From: Bacteroides sp.
Lineage (GTDB): Bacteria; Bacteroidota; Bacteroidia; Bacteroidales; Bacteroidaceae
Direction of reading: 5' to 3'
Length of the DNA stretch: 64,000 nucleotides
Assembly: GCF_030151085.1 (NCBI RefSeq)
Contig: NZ_JASLER010000070.1
Location: 1-64,000 of the forward strand
Shown here: positions 53,786-63,622 of the stretch, piece by piece
Numbering within the stretch: the stretch's first letter is position 1
How the letters are laid out: each line of letters opens with the position of its first letter
The notes under the pieces: generated by a model
The model's database searches: none
The model's input: only the letters and a program-made list of their open reading frames with translations
Told to the model about the DNA's origin: nothing
Program-made: the position numbers and the translations under genes

Positions 53786-53841
53786 TGACTCAACGGACAA
53801 TACCCTTATAGGCAGATAGGAAGAGGTCTTATCTGAGATAA

Positions 53842-53904
53842 ACTCACTCTTGGACTCATCATACAATCATACCGTATGATTGTATGATGAACCCATGAGT
53901 GAGT
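53842..53904. repeat. 63-nt palindrome between the two beta-helix genes
   Basis: Perfect 17-bp arms (53856-53872 and 53874-53890, left arm begins TCATCATACAATC) meet at a single base, and outer arms ACTCACTC (53842-53849) and GAGTGAGT (53897-53904) also pair. There is no U run. It may be a terminator, a processing/stability hairpin, or an operator. Confidence 0.75.
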
Positions 53905-54004
53905 ATCATTCAGTTCTACTTTCATCCTATCTTCATCACTATTTGTGACAAATACATTCAATCTTCAATTCAATCACACTCGAAAACTTAAATAATAATA
54001 CCCT

Positions 54005-57000
54005 ATGAAACATTATTATTCAATCAGATTTCTGTTGATAGTCTGTTGGATTATCGGCAGTTTGCCCATTGCCAGAGCGGCAGAAAGTAGCTCTGTATAT
54101 ACTCAAAGGCCGAATGATCCGGAGGCTTTTTACTTTACTCCGGAGAATTATGGTTTCAAAGCTGATGGAAAATCAGATGTAACTGAGGCACTCCAAAAGG
54201 CCATTAATCAGGTAAAGCAAGAGAAGAACTTTGGTATCTTGTTTCTGCCAGAAGGTAACTATCGCATTAGTAAGACGATACAGATACCTTCGTCCATCCG
54301 CTTGATTGGTTATGGAAAGAAACGTCCTGTTATCTACCTGGGTGCTAATACACCCGGCTTTCAGACTACTCAGAATTATATGGTGTGGTTCACCGGTGGA
54401 CTAGCTCCCGAAGGACGCCAACCATCGGATGCCGGTGCCGGAACCTTTTACAGTGCCCTTTCCAATATTGACTTTCGTATAGAGAAGGGGAATCCTCAGG
54501 CAATTGCTATCCGTTCCCATTTCGCCCAGCACAGTTTTACCAACCATTGCGATATTCAGATAGGCGAGGGGAAAGCTGGTATCTACGATGTCGGTAATGA
54601 ACTGGAAGACATGAAATTTTATGGTGGTGAGTATGGAATCATCTCTTCCAGAACCTCTCCGGGATGGCCCATAATGACAGTCGATACCTATTTTGAAGGA
54701 CAAAAGAAGGCAGCTATCTATTCTAAGGAAGTAGGATTTGCCATTGTGAATATGCATGTGAAGAATACTCCTGTAGCTTTTGAAATGGCAGAGAATCTGG
54801 CAGATCGTCTTCACATTGAAAACTCTCTTTTGGAAAACATATCTGTAGCCGGTATAAAGGTGAGTGTAGTAGGGAATACCTTCTCACAACTGAATATGGT
54901 AAATGTCGATTGTAAGAATGTGCCCGTACTGGTAGACTATGCACAAAGCGGGAAGATGGTCAATGTAAAAGACAAACAATATAAAGTGAAAGAGTTTACA
55001 TACGGTCTTGTACTCGATAATCTGAACGCAACTTCCACTTTTCAGGAAATCAGTGAGATTGTTCCGGTTGCCAATGTACCTGCTAAGCTACAAAAAGAGC
55101 TTCCCATACTTCCGGCAATGGAAACATGGGTGAATGTGCGTGACTTCGGCGCAACAGGTGACGGCGAAACTGATGATACCGGTGCTTTTGAAAAAGCCAT
55201 TTCCCAACACAAGAATATCTATGTACCACAGGGTTGGTATCGTCTGACGAAGACCTTGAAGATGGCTCCGGGAACAAGATTGATTGGTCTGCATCCCTTT
55301 GGTACTCAGTTTGTATTGAATGAAAGTGAGCTTGCATTTAGTGGCTTTGGTTCTCCTATGCCTTTAGTGGAATCTTCCGAAGGTGGAGATGATATATTGA
55401 ATGGTATCGGTATCAATACAGGCGCTTACAATTACCGTGCGGTAGGCTGCAAGTGGATGGCAGGCGAACATTCGTATATGAACGACGTCAAGTTTGTAGG
55501 TGGTCATGGAACCCTGCGCAAACCTACTCCGAATACCAACGAACAACGATCTAATTGGAGGGGAGGCGAGCATCGTATCAGTTCTCCTTCTGCCCCAGTG
55601 ATGGAGTCGGGGAAAGACCTTGCTTGGGATAACCAGTATTGGAGCCTTTGGATTACCAACAATGGCGGTGGTATCATTAAAGATATCTGGACCGCCAGCA
55701 CATACGCCGCTAGTGGTCTTTACATCAGTGACACGGAAACTCCGGGCCGTATTTATGCCATGTCTCTGGAACACCATGTCCGCACGGAAGCCCGTTTGCA
55801 CAATGTTGCCAACTGGAAGATATACGCATTCCAATTTGAAGAAGAAGGCAAGGAAGGTCCTGATTGCCACATGGCTGAGATGTCGAATTGTAAGAATATC
55901 GAGTTGATAAACGTATGGATGTATCGTGTAATCCGTGCTTTCATGCCGAAAGAAATCGGTTACCGTATGTGGAACTGTGAGAATATCACTTTCCGCAACA
56001 TGCATAACTATACGCAGATATTGCCCGTCATTGAGTTTCCCATCTACGATATGAACAAGGCTTTACCTGTATATTCGTGGGATTTTGCCCGTCTTACTAT
56101 CTCCGGTAATGAAAAGAGCAACCGTCCGTCCTGCGATGTAATAGATAAACCTGTAAAACTGGCTACCGGCTTCGAACTGGCTTCCGGAGCAACTACCGAC
56201 AGTAAAGGAAATGTTTATTTCTGCGAGAACCGTTTAAAGAAAATCTATAAATGGCCGGCAGATAATGGGCAGATCACAATGATTGCCGATTATCCTTGGA
56301 AACCCTTTACTTTGGCTACCGATACCAAGGACAATCTTTTAGTCATCTTCCGTTATGACCCGCAACCGGGCTATATGATGAATGGTGAACAAGAAACCGT
56401 GCCCCGTCTGCCGGATGATAATCCGATGTATAGTGGCTGGGGGAATAGTGGATGGAGTGCTTTGGGATACTCCTTCGACCCCAATAATATAGATGCTACC
56501 ATGAAACCACTACCTCGTATTGCCACTGCCGATGCTAAGAACGTGCAGAAAGTGATTCATCCTGCCAGCCGTTGGCGTGGTGATTTTCATAAAGTGGTAG
56601 CCAGCATGCCGGAGTATAGTTTCATTGCTCCTGATGGTGTGACCATCATCCCGGAAACTTACGACTTGGGACGTTCCTGCGCATTGATTCCGGTTGTTCC
56701 CGGTCAGAAAGAACCTGTTTATGTAGTGAATGAAAATAATAAAACAACTGTCCGCCTATCAGTTGGTGTGGATGGACGTTTGGCAGAGGAGAAAGTACTA
56801 TGTCCTTTCGGTCAATACAGTAATGTGACTGATGCTGAAGGAAATGTTTATATTGCTGACGGAGAGATATTTGTCTACGATAAGTCAGGCAAGGAACAAC
56901 GACGCATACAAGTGGAAGAACGTCCTATTTCAATGACTATTGGAGGACAACAGAAAGATGTGTTGTTTGTAACAACTACTCGTTCTCTCTACGGTATAAA

Positions 57001-57010
57001 GATTAAATAA
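54005..57010 (+). CDS. Exported double beta-helix plus beta-propeller protein (paralog 2)
   Basis: This 1001-residue protein has the same layout as its upstream neighbour: a signal peptide (cut near ARAAE), helix 1 from about 32 (TPENYGFKADGKSDVTEALQ), helix 2 from about 372 (VNVRDFGATGDGETDDTGAF) and a propeller from about 717 (LASGATTDSKGNVYFCENRL). Long stretches match, for example SLEHHVR, GRIYAMS, NNGGG and IGLHPFGTQF. The N-terminal PNDPEAFYFTPENY is almost the same in both. They arose by duplication and probably act on related bonds. A terminator-like inverted repeat follows at 57030-57070. Confidence 0.8.
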   Translation: MKHYYSIRFLLIVCWIIGSLPIARAAESSSVYTQRPNDPEAFYFTPENYGFKADGKSDVTEALQKAINQVKQEKNFGILFLPEGNYRISKTIQIPSSIRLIGYGKKRPVIYLGANTPGFQTTQNYMVWFTGGLAPEGRQPSDAGAGTFYSALSNIDFRIEKGNPQAIAIRSHFAQHSFTNHCDIQIGEGKAGIYDVGNELEDMKFYGGEYGIISSRTSPGWPIMTVDTYFEGQKKAAIYSKEVGFAIVNMHVKNTPVAFEMAENLADRLHIENSLLENISVAGIKVSVVGNTFSQLNMVNVDCKNVPVLVDYAQSGKMVNVKDKQYKVKEFTYGLVLDNLNATSTFQEISEIVPVANVPAKLQKELPILPAMETWVNVRDFGATGDGETDDTGAFEKAISQHKNIYVPQGWYRLTKTLKMAPGTRLIGLHPFGTQFVLNESELAFSGFGSPMPLVESSEGGDDILNGIGINTGAYNYRAVGCKWMAGEHSYMNDVKFVGGHGTLRKPTPNTNEQRSNWRGGEHRISSPSAPVMESGKDLAWDNQYWSLWITNNGGGIIKDIWTASTYAASGLYISDTETPGRIYAMSLEHHVRTEARLHNVANWKIYAFQFEEEGKEGPDCHMAEMSNCKNIELINVWMYRVIRAFMPKEIGYRMWNCENITFRNMHNYTQILPVIEFPIYDMNKALPVYSWDFARLTISGNEKSNRPSCDVIDKPVKLATGFELASGATTDSKGNVYFCENRLKKIYKWPADNGQITMIADYPWKPFTLATDTKDNLLVIFRYDPQPGYMMNGEQETVPRLPDDNPMYSGWGNSGWSALGYSFDPNNIDATMKPLPRIATADAKNVQKVIHPASRWRGDFHKVVASMPEYSFIAPDGVTIIPETYDLGRSCALIPVVPGQKEPVYVVNENNKTTVRLSVGVDGRLAEEKVLCPFGQYSNVTDAEGNVYIADGEIFVYDKSGKEQRRIQVEERPISMTIGGQQKDVLFVTTTRSLYGIKIK

Positions 57011-57029
57011 GAATCTTCCGGTATAAGAA

Positions 57030-57070
57030 TCAGCCCTTGCAACATGAAAGTCAATGTATGCAAGGGCTGA
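57030..57070. terminator. Bidirectional terminator after paralog 2
   Basis: TCAGCCCTTGCA (57030-57041) and its exact complement (57059-57070) form a 12-bp stem, followed by TTTTAT on plus. It lies between two convergent genes. Confidence 0.82.
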
Positions 57071-57100
57071 TTTTATATCAATCAAAAATGATAAATGGGT

Positions 57101-57547
57101 CTATTTTTCAAGTAAGTCTTTCAAGAAAGCATCCAGTTCCTCATCCAGTCCCTTCAGTAATTCATCATTAACCAGCAGGGTATCATCATCCATGAGTAGT
57201 AGTTCGGCAAGTGTTTCTTTGTCATCGTCTACTAATACGAAGGAAAATGGTTTCAGAATGATTAATTTGTCAAAGTATCCTTCATGCTTCATGTTGCAGA
57301 GAAGAGTAGATAGGATACGTTCTGCATTTTCAAAGAAATCGTCACCTTCATAAGTCATCCATTCTTCAATAGTGGCATTAGCAAGCTCCTCATCTTCATC
57401 ATCAAAGATAGACAACTCACCTGAATTCTGGTTAGGTTGCAGATGAATATCCGTAACGATAGTTTGTTCGCAACCACATGTATATTTGCTGATTGCTTTC
57501 TTTATAGTTCCCTCCAGGAGGGATAATGACGACTGACTGAGCTTCAT
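57101..57547 (-). CDS. Small acidic cytoplasmic protein, unknown
   Basis: This 148-residue protein is strongly acidic with Asp/Glu-rich patches (FDDEDEELANATIEEW, LLMDDDTLLVNDELL). No signal peptide or membrane helix is seen. A CGC pair occurs near residues 24-26. I do not recognise a family. It has its own -7 element and is transcribed against the surrounding glycan genes, so it is probably not part of that system. Confidence 0.6.
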   Translation of the reverse strand: MKLSQSSLSLLEGTIKKAISKYTCGCEQTIVTDIHLQPNQNSGELSIFDDEDEELANATIEEWMTYEGDDFFENAERILSTLLCNMKHEGYFDKLIILKPFSFVLVDDDKETLAELLLMDDDTLLVNDELLKGLDEELDAFLKDLLEK

Positions 57548-57575
57548 AATGGCTTCCTTTTTCTTAATAGTTGTT

Positions 57576-57583
57576 CAAAGGTA
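57576..57583 (-). promoter_or_regulatory. -7 promoter element for the small acidic protein
   Basis: TACCTTTG on minus matches TAnnTTTG, 28 nt before the ATG. Confidence 0.55.
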
Positions 57584-57639
57584 GGGAAAATAATTAATAA
57601 TGAATAATTAATAATGAAAAAAATGAGAAGGACGTTTAT

Positions 57640-58740
57640 TTAGTCCTCTTCAAATCGATTCATCTGCACATTTAGACGTGCAATTCCTTCTTTTCGTTCC
57701 TGTAATTCGTTCACATAGATGGTGGTTAGGAAATAATTGGGGATACTTTCTGAATTGACCCCACTGGTCACTTGCAATTCATCTATCTTGTCTATTTCAC
57801 GGGCAATAGATTGTGCCTTCAATGCCCATTCCATAGCCGTTTCTATGCTGTCTTGCATTTCATATCCCAGTGCGATATTGAAAGCTGCATACATTTTCTT
57901 TTTGCCTTTCTTCGACTCATAGCTTGACTTCCATAATTTGATGGCATTATCCCATTGTCCTTCTTTGGCATATACAGCTGCATCACGCATATTTACCGAA
58001 CCACCGGTGATATAGTAACGGTTGGCTGTTTTCCAATAGGGGAGTAAATGTTTCACGGGCACTGTTCCTGCAAATTCAGATGCTTCTTTTATCAAATCAT
58101 TCTCATTGATAAGGCGGGCACGTAAAACTGCTTCTCCACCTCCGTAATCCTCCCAGAAGATGCTATCATTACTATTAACTGTCACCATAGGACCTCTACG
58201 ATTGGGCAGGTACACCTTTACGGTAGGGAATACTTTTACATCTACTGTACCATAATAAGTAGACCATTCATTGATATAGCTTATTTTGCGAAGCGAACGT
58301 ATCTGTATATTTTCCAAGGCAATCAGGAAGTCTACGCCCAAGTCTTCTACAAGTTCGCTTACTTCTTCTTGTGTCAACATGGTTTCGCGTGGACTGATGT
58401 CTTTACTGCGCAAGGCGGAATCACAAATTACTACTTCTTCAAAATAATTCTCTTTGGCAAGTGCTTCTGCCAGCGATTCGGTAGTTAATTTGGCATCTCC
58501 ATTATAAAAATTGGTAAGCCGCGTTATCTCATTTTCACTCTTCTTTTGTTCTTCTTCGTTTACTATCAGTTTGTTGTCAGGAACAGCCGGCATATTGTTA
58601 ACAACAGCAACCCGCTTCAAGGATGCCGGGAAACTGACTTCTGCCGGAAGTATATAGTCTATGGACAGTTGCTCTATGCTTTGGCAACCGCTTAGTAGCA
58701 ATGAAATGCTTAACAGAAGAGTATAGATATATTTAGCCAT
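57640..58740 (-). CDS. DUF6340 family lipoprotein
   Basis: This 366-residue lipoprotein has a lipobox LLSGC (Cys19). It starts QLSIDYILPAEVSFPASLKRVAVVNNMPA, the pattern of DUF6340, with a predicted TPR-like C-terminal half (WDNAIKLWKSSYESKKGKKKMYAAFNIALGYEM, then AMEWALKAQSIA). Function is unknown. It is transcribed toward the small acidic protein and is not obviously part of the glycan locus that surrounds it. Confidence 0.82.
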   Translation of the reverse strand: MAKYIYTLLLSISLLLSGCQSIEQLSIDYILPAEVSFPASLKRVAVVNNMPAVPDNKLIVNEEEQKKSENEITRLTNFYNGDAKLTTESLAEALAKENYFEEVVICDSALRSKDISPRETMLTQEEVSELVEDLGVDFLIALENIQIRSLRKISYINEWSTYYGTVDVKVFPTVKVYLPNRRGPMVTVNSNDSIFWEDYGGGEAVLRARLINENDLIKEASEFAGTVPVKHLLPYWKTANRYYITGGSVNMRDAAVYAKEGQWDNAIKLWKSSYESKKGKKKMYAAFNIALGYEMQDSIETAMEWALKAQSIAREIDKIDELQVTSGVNSESIPNYFLTTIYVNELQERKEGIARLNVQMNRFEED

Positions 58741-58789
58741 AGTTTATATAAGCTGAATTAAGAGTTTGAGCGCTTCTAAATAAGGATTA

Positions 58790-58797
58790 CAAAGGTA
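58790..58797 (-). promoter_or_regulatory. -7 promoter element for the DUF6340 gene
   Basis: TACCTTTG on minus matches TAnnTTTG, 49 nt before the ATG. Confidence 0.55.
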
Positions 58798-58946
58798 AGA
58801 AATTAATTTTAATACAAGAATACTTTATTGAGCGTAATCTAATAAAAGTGATACAGAATGCGTCAAAACGACTTTTACAATAGGAGATTGAAGCAAATGA
58901 ACTTAAAAATGGCGAGTTTATGCAGACTGTGAAACTACGGAACGGC

Positions 58947-58954
58947 TACTTTTG
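58947..58954 (+). promoter_or_regulatory. -7 promoter element for the GH92-GH95 operon
   Basis: TACTTTTG followed by CTGTCG matches TAnnTTTG, 23 nt before the GH92 ATG. It shows that this operon can be read apart from the upstream susCD block. Confidence 0.6.
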
Positions 58955-58977
58955 CTGTCGAAACATTTTATCCGAAC

Positions 58978-61179
58978 ATGAGAAACATTATACTTTCATT
59001 ATTGCTACTTTTTCTGCTTGCCGATTCTTCTTTTTCGCAGGTACTTACCCGTTGGGTCAATCCGTTTATAGGGACCGGAGCTGTTGAGTCTAGTCTGTCC
59101 GGCAATAATTACCCGGGTGCCACAGTGCCTTTTGGCATGGTACAATTGAGTCCTGATACCCGTGAAGCTCCCGATTGGGCACAGGCATCAGGCTATGACT
59201 ATAACGATTCTACAATCTACGGATTTAGTCATACACGCTTGAGTGGTACGGGTGCATCCGACTTTATTGATATACTGATGTTTCCTACTCAAAGCAACAA
59301 ACGACAGTCCGCTTTCACCCACGAACAAGAATCTGCCCGTCCCGGCTATTATCAGGTGATGTTGGCCGACGAGGGTATTCAGGCTGAACTGACAGCATCT
59401 ACCCGTGTAGGTGTGCATCGTTATACCTATCCTCAGAAAGGAGTGGTACAAGTGTGGCTGGATTTAGACCATTCGGCCAATAAGGGCAGTTGGGGAAGAC
59501 GCATTATTCAGTCGCAGATTCGTGTTGTTAGTCCTACCATAGTTGAAGGTTATCGGATTATTACCGGGTGGGCGAAACTAAGAAAAGTCTATTTTCATAT
59601 TGAGTTTTCAATGCCTATTCTTACCGCCGAGTTATCAGATGGTGATCGGAAATATAAGAATACGCCGGTGATCAATGGAACGAATTTGCACGGCTTATTT
59701 TCTTTTAACAGAGGAGATCATGATGCATTAATTGCTAAAGTAGCCTTATCTCCGGTTTCAATAGAGAATGCTTTGCTGAATATGACGGCGGAAGTTCCTG
59801 CCTGGGATTTCGAGGAAGTATCTGTTGCAGCAGAGCAGTCATGGGAAAAAGAGCTTGCGAAGATACAGGTTCAAGGAACGGACTTGCAGAAAACGATTTT
59901 CTATACCGCCTTATATCACACGATGGTTCAACCTAATACTATGAGTGATGTCAATGGCGAGTATATGGCTACTGATTATACCACAAGACGATTGAAAGTG
60001 AATGAAACACATTATTCCACCTTTTCTTTGTGGGATACCTTTAGGGCAGCTCATCCGCTTTATACCTTATTACATATGGACAAGACCGAAGACTTTATAA
60101 AGAGTATGGTTCGTCAGTATGATGATTACGGCTATCTACCTATCTGGCAACTATGGGGGCAGGATAATTATTGTATGATTGGCAACCATTCTATTCCCGT
60201 CATTGTGGATGCGGTACTGAAAGGTATTGCAGGAGTTGATGCCGAAAAAGCATACGAGGCTGTACGAAATAGTTCATTGGTATCTCATCCCAACTCTCCT
60301 TTTGAAGTGTGGGAAAAGTATGGGTATATGCCCGAAAATATACAGACTCAATCCGTATCCATCACTTTAGAACAGGCTTATGATGATTGGTGCGTGGCAC
60401 AATTGGCCAAGAAGCTCGGTAAAGAAGAAGATTACCATCATTTTATGAAACGCTCGGCGTACTATCGCAACTTATTCAATCCTACAACCGGTTTCTTCCA
60501 ACCCAAGAGTGACAAAGGGGAGTGGATAGTACCTTTCGATCCTTATAAATACGGTGCTAATGGCGGTTACCCGTTTACCGAAGGAAATGCCTGGCAGTAC
60601 TTTTGGTATGTACCGCAGAATATCCCCGATTTGATAGCTCTTACAGGAGGAAACAAGGCTTTTACTCAGAAACTGGACGCTTTCTTTACTACCATTCATC
60701 AAAGTGGTGAACTGAATGACAACGCATCAGGTTTTGTAGGACAATATGCACATGGCAATGAGCCGAGTCATCACGTGGCATACCTCTATGCTTATGCAGG
60801 CCAGGCATGGAAAACGCAGAAGTATGTGGCTCATATCATGGATAATCTATATAATATTTCTTCTTCAGGTTATGCGGGCAATGATGATTGCGGCGAAATG
60901 TCGGCATGGTACATATTTGGAGCATTGGGATTCTATCCGGTCAATCCTGCAAGTGGCGAGTATGTGATAGGCACTCCTATGTTGGAGCAAGCAGTAATTC
61001 AACTGCCGGATGGAAAACACTTCACTGTTAAAGCACCTCGTAAGAGAACTGATGAAATCTATATCCGTTCCATGAAGTTAAATGGAAAGAAATATACCAA
61101 GACCACTATTACCCATCAAGACATCCTGAATGGAGGGATTTTGGAGTGTGTAATGAGTGCCCGTCCCAACCGGCAATAA
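58978..61179 (+). CDS. GH92 family alpha-mannosidase
   Basis: This 733-residue exported protein has a signal peptide ending near SSFSQ (residue ~20). It begins WVNPFIGTGAVESSLSGNNY and PGATVPFGMVQLSPDTR, the hallmark of GH92 calcium-dependent exo-alpha-mannosidases. Later come SLWDTFRAAHPLYTLLH and the C-terminal GNDDCGEMSAWYIFGALGFYP signature. GH92 enzymes remove alpha-mannose, often from N-glycans or yeast mannan; linkage choice cannot be read here. It leads an operon with GH95 (21-nt gap). Confidence 0.95.
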   Translation: MRNIILSLLLLFLLADSSFSQVLTRWVNPFIGTGAVESSLSGNNYPGATVPFGMVQLSPDTREAPDWAQASGYDYNDSTIYGFSHTRLSGTGASDFIDILMFPTQSNKRQSAFTHEQESARPGYYQVMLADEGIQAELTASTRVGVHRYTYPQKGVVQVWLDLDHSANKGSWGRRIIQSQIRVVSPTIVEGYRIITGWAKLRKVYFHIEFSMPILTAELSDGDRKYKNTPVINGTNLHGLFSFNRGDHDALIAKVALSPVSIENALLNMTAEVPAWDFEEVSVAAEQSWEKELAKIQVQGTDLQKTIFYTALYHTMVQPNTMSDVNGEYMATDYTTRRLKVNETHYSTFSLWDTFRAAHPLYTLLHMDKTEDFIKSMVRQYDDYGYLPIWQLWGQDNYCMIGNHSIPVIVDAVLKGIAGVDAEKAYEAVRNSSLVSHPNSPFEVWEKYGYMPENIQTQSVSITLEQAYDDWCVAQLAKKLGKEEDYHHFMKRSAYYRNLFNPTTGFFQPKSDKGEWIVPFDPYKYGANGGYPFTEGNAWQYFWYVPQNIPDLIALTGGNKAFTQKLDAFFTTIHQSGELNDNASGFVGQYAHGNEPSHHVAYLYAYAGQAWKTQKYVAHIMDNLYNISSSGYAGNDDCGEMSAWYIFGALGFYPVNPASGEYVIGTPMLEQAVIQLPDGKHFTVKAPRKRTDEIYIRSMKLNGKKYTKTTITHQDILNGGILECVMSARPNRQ

Positions 61180-61200
61180 GAACCAATAGCAATACTTATC

Positions 61201-63612
61201 ATGAAGAATATGAAACATTTAAAAACTTGTTTAGCGGCAGCAGCATTAGTACTTGTGGGCTGTCAAAGTGCAAAGGATGTGGGCGCTACCACAGAATTGT
61301 GGTATACACAACCAGCAAAGGTATGGATGGAATCATTACCTATCGGTAATGGTCGCTTGGGTGCCATGACATATGGTGGCATCGAGGAAGAGACATTGGG
61401 ATTGAACGAATCCACCATGTGGTCGGGACAGTACAATGAAAATCAGAACAAACCTTTCGGTCGTGCCAAAATGGATCATCTGAAGAAGTTGTTCTTCGAG
61501 GGCAAACTATCAGAAGGAAATAAGATTGCCGGTGATAACCTGGCAGGTATGCAGACTTCATTCGGTACGCATCTTCCCATAGGCGACTTGAAGTTGCGCT
61601 TCACTTATCCCGAAGGGGAAGTGACAGGCTATCGCCGTTCACTGAGTTTGGACGAAGCGATTAGCAGTGTTACTTTTAATGCGGGGGGTGTGAACTACAA
61701 GCGTGAATATTTCGCTAGCAATCCCGATAATGTACTGGTACTCCGCCTGACTGCCGATAAGTCGAAGTCAGTAACCATGAATATGTCTTTAGATTTAATG
61801 CGCCAGTCTGCTCTTACGGTGGATGATAATCAATTGGTGTTCATAGGGAAAGTGGACTTTCCGTTACACGGTCCGGGCGGTGTGAACTTTGAAGGACGCA
61901 TTGCCGTACTTGCCGATAACGGAGAACTGAATATGGATACGGCAGGTGTCAGTGTAAGCGGTGCAGATGCAGTAACACTGATAGTAGATGTACGTACCGA
62001 TTATAAAAGTCCGGAATATAAGAAACAGTGTGTAGACGGTGTGAAGAGTGCTGCCGGCAAATCATACACTGATTTGAAGCAGGCACACGTAGAAGACTAT
62101 GCCTCTTTATTCAACCGTGTGGCAATCAACTTTGGTGAAGATTTGAACAAGACCACACCTACCGATGTACGTTGGAAACAAGTACGCGAAGGCAAGACCG
62201 ATACCGGCTTGGACGCTTTGTTCTTCCAATACGGTCGTTATCTGACGATAGCCAGTTCTAGAGAAAACTCCCCGTTGCCCATTGCCCTGCAAGGCTTTTT
62301 TAATGACAACAAGGCTTGCAATATGGGGTGGACAAACGACTATCATCTCGATATCAATACCGAACAAAACTATTGGGCGGCCAATGTTGGTAATCTGGCA
62401 GAATGTAATGCTCCTCTCTTTACATATATCAAAGACCTGGCCCATCATGGTGCAAAAACTGCTGATGTAGTGTACGGATGTAAAGGTTGGACTGCCCATA
62501 CCACTGCCAACGTTTGGGGCTATACTCCTTCATCGGGTACCATCATTTGGGGCTTGTTCCCCTTGGCAGGTTCATGGATTGCCACTCACCTATGGACTCA
62601 GTACGAATATACACAAGACCAGCAATATCTGGCCGAAGTGGCCTATCCTTTATTAAAAGGAAATGCAGAGTTTATTCTTGACTTTATGGCTGAAGACCCG
62701 AGAGACGGTTATTTGAAGACCGGACCGAGCATCTCCCCTGAAAACTGGTTCCGCACCGCAGATGGTGAAGATATGGTAGCTTCGATGATGCCTGCCTGCG
62801 ACCGTCAACTGGCTTATGAAATACTTCAGAACTGCATTCAAGCCTCTCAAATACTAGGAGTTGATAAGGAGTTCTGTGTCACATTGCAGAATGCGTTAGC
62901 TAAACTTCCTCCCATTCAGCTACGTGCCAATGGTGCTATTCGCGAATGGTTTGAAGACTTTGAGGAGTCTCATCCTAATCATCGCCACACTTCTCATCTG
63001 TTAGGCATGTATCCTTTCTCGCAGATAACATTGGAGAAAACTCCCGAATTGGCGGAAGGAGCTCGTAAGACTATCGAAGCTCGCTTGTCGGCCAAGGATT
63101 GGGAAGATACCGAGTGGAGTCGTGCTAATATGATTTGCCTCTATGCCCGCTTGAAAGATGCGAAAGAAGCCTATAATAGCGTGCAGTTATTACAAGGCAA
63201 ACTCTCGCGTGAGAATCTCCTTACAGTATCTCCCGGAGGTATCGCAGGTGCGGAGGGTGATATCTATTCCTTCGATGGCAACCCCGCAGGTACAGCAGGT
63301 ATGGCAGAAATGTTGGTACAGAACCATGAAGGTTACATTGAATTCCTGCCCTGCCTGCCCGCTGAGTGGAAAGATGGAAGTTTCAAAGGTTTATGCTTAC
63401 GTGGTGGTGCCGAAGCCTCGGCTGTATGGACAGATTCCACTGTAACTACTGCATCCTTGAAAGCGACTTCCGATAACAATTTTACGGTTAAGATGCCGCA
63501 AGGAAAGACTTATAAAGTAATGTTGAACGGCAAAGAACTCACAGAAAAGCCCGATGCCAAAGGCTTGCTGACTATCACTCTGAAGAAGAACGATCTGTTG
63601 GAGATAAAATAA
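61201..63612 (+). CDS. GH95 family alpha-L-fucosidase/galactosidase
   Basis: This 803-residue lipoprotein has a lipobox LVGC (Cys21). The start WYTQPAKVWMESLPIGNGRLGAM and LGLNESTMWSG mark the GH95 N-domain. The barrel has NTEQNYWAANVGNLAECNAPLF (conserved Asn residues), PSISPENWFR (likely acid Glu) and WSRANMICLYARLKDA (Asp region). GH95 includes inverting alpha-1,2-L-fucosidases and L-galactosidases; which applies is not clear. It follows GH92 by 21 nt and precedes a partial exported-protein gene by 10 nt. Confidence 0.94.
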   Translation: MKNMKHLKTCLAAAALVLVGCQSAKDVGATTELWYTQPAKVWMESLPIGNGRLGAMTYGGIEEETLGLNESTMWSGQYNENQNKPFGRAKMDHLKKLFFEGKLSEGNKIAGDNLAGMQTSFGTHLPIGDLKLRFTYPEGEVTGYRRSLSLDEAISSVTFNAGGVNYKREYFASNPDNVLVLRLTADKSKSVTMNMSLDLMRQSALTVDDNQLVFIGKVDFPLHGPGGVNFEGRIAVLADNGELNMDTAGVSVSGADAVTLIVDVRTDYKSPEYKKQCVDGVKSAAGKSYTDLKQAHVEDYASLFNRVAINFGEDLNKTTPTDVRWKQVREGKTDTGLDALFFQYGRYLTIASSRENSPLPIALQGFFNDNKACNMGWTNDYHLDINTEQNYWAANVGNLAECNAPLFTYIKDLAHHGAKTADVVYGCKGWTAHTTANVWGYTPSSGTIIWGLFPLAGSWIATHLWTQYEYTQDQQYLAEVAYPLLKGNAEFILDFMAEDPRDGYLKTGPSISPENWFRTADGEDMVASMMPACDRQLAYEILQNCIQASQILGVDKEFCVTLQNALAKLPPIQLRANGAIREWFEDFEESHPNHRHTSHLLGMYPFSQITLEKTPELAEGARKTIEARLSAKDWEDTEWSRANMICLYARLKDAKEAYNSVQLLQGKLSRENLLTVSPGGIAGAEGDIYSFDGNPAGTAGMAEMLVQNHEGYIEFLPCLPAEWKDGSFKGLCLRGGAEASAVWTDSTVTTASLKATSDNNFTVKMPQGKTYKVMLNGKELTEKPDAKGLLTITLKKNDLLEIK

Positions 63613-63622
63613 AACTTTGAGT

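Noticed and set aside
53842..53904. Invertible promoter (phase-variation) element
   Set aside because: Bacteroides invertible promoters need a spacer long enough to hold a promoter between the repeats; here the arms are one base apart, and at 6690-6728 five bases apart. No invertase gene is nearby.
50762..57010. Naming the helix-propeller proteins pectate lyases
   Set aside because: Only the beta-helix fold is visible; lyase catalytic residues cannot be assigned and the locus lacks other pectin enzymes.
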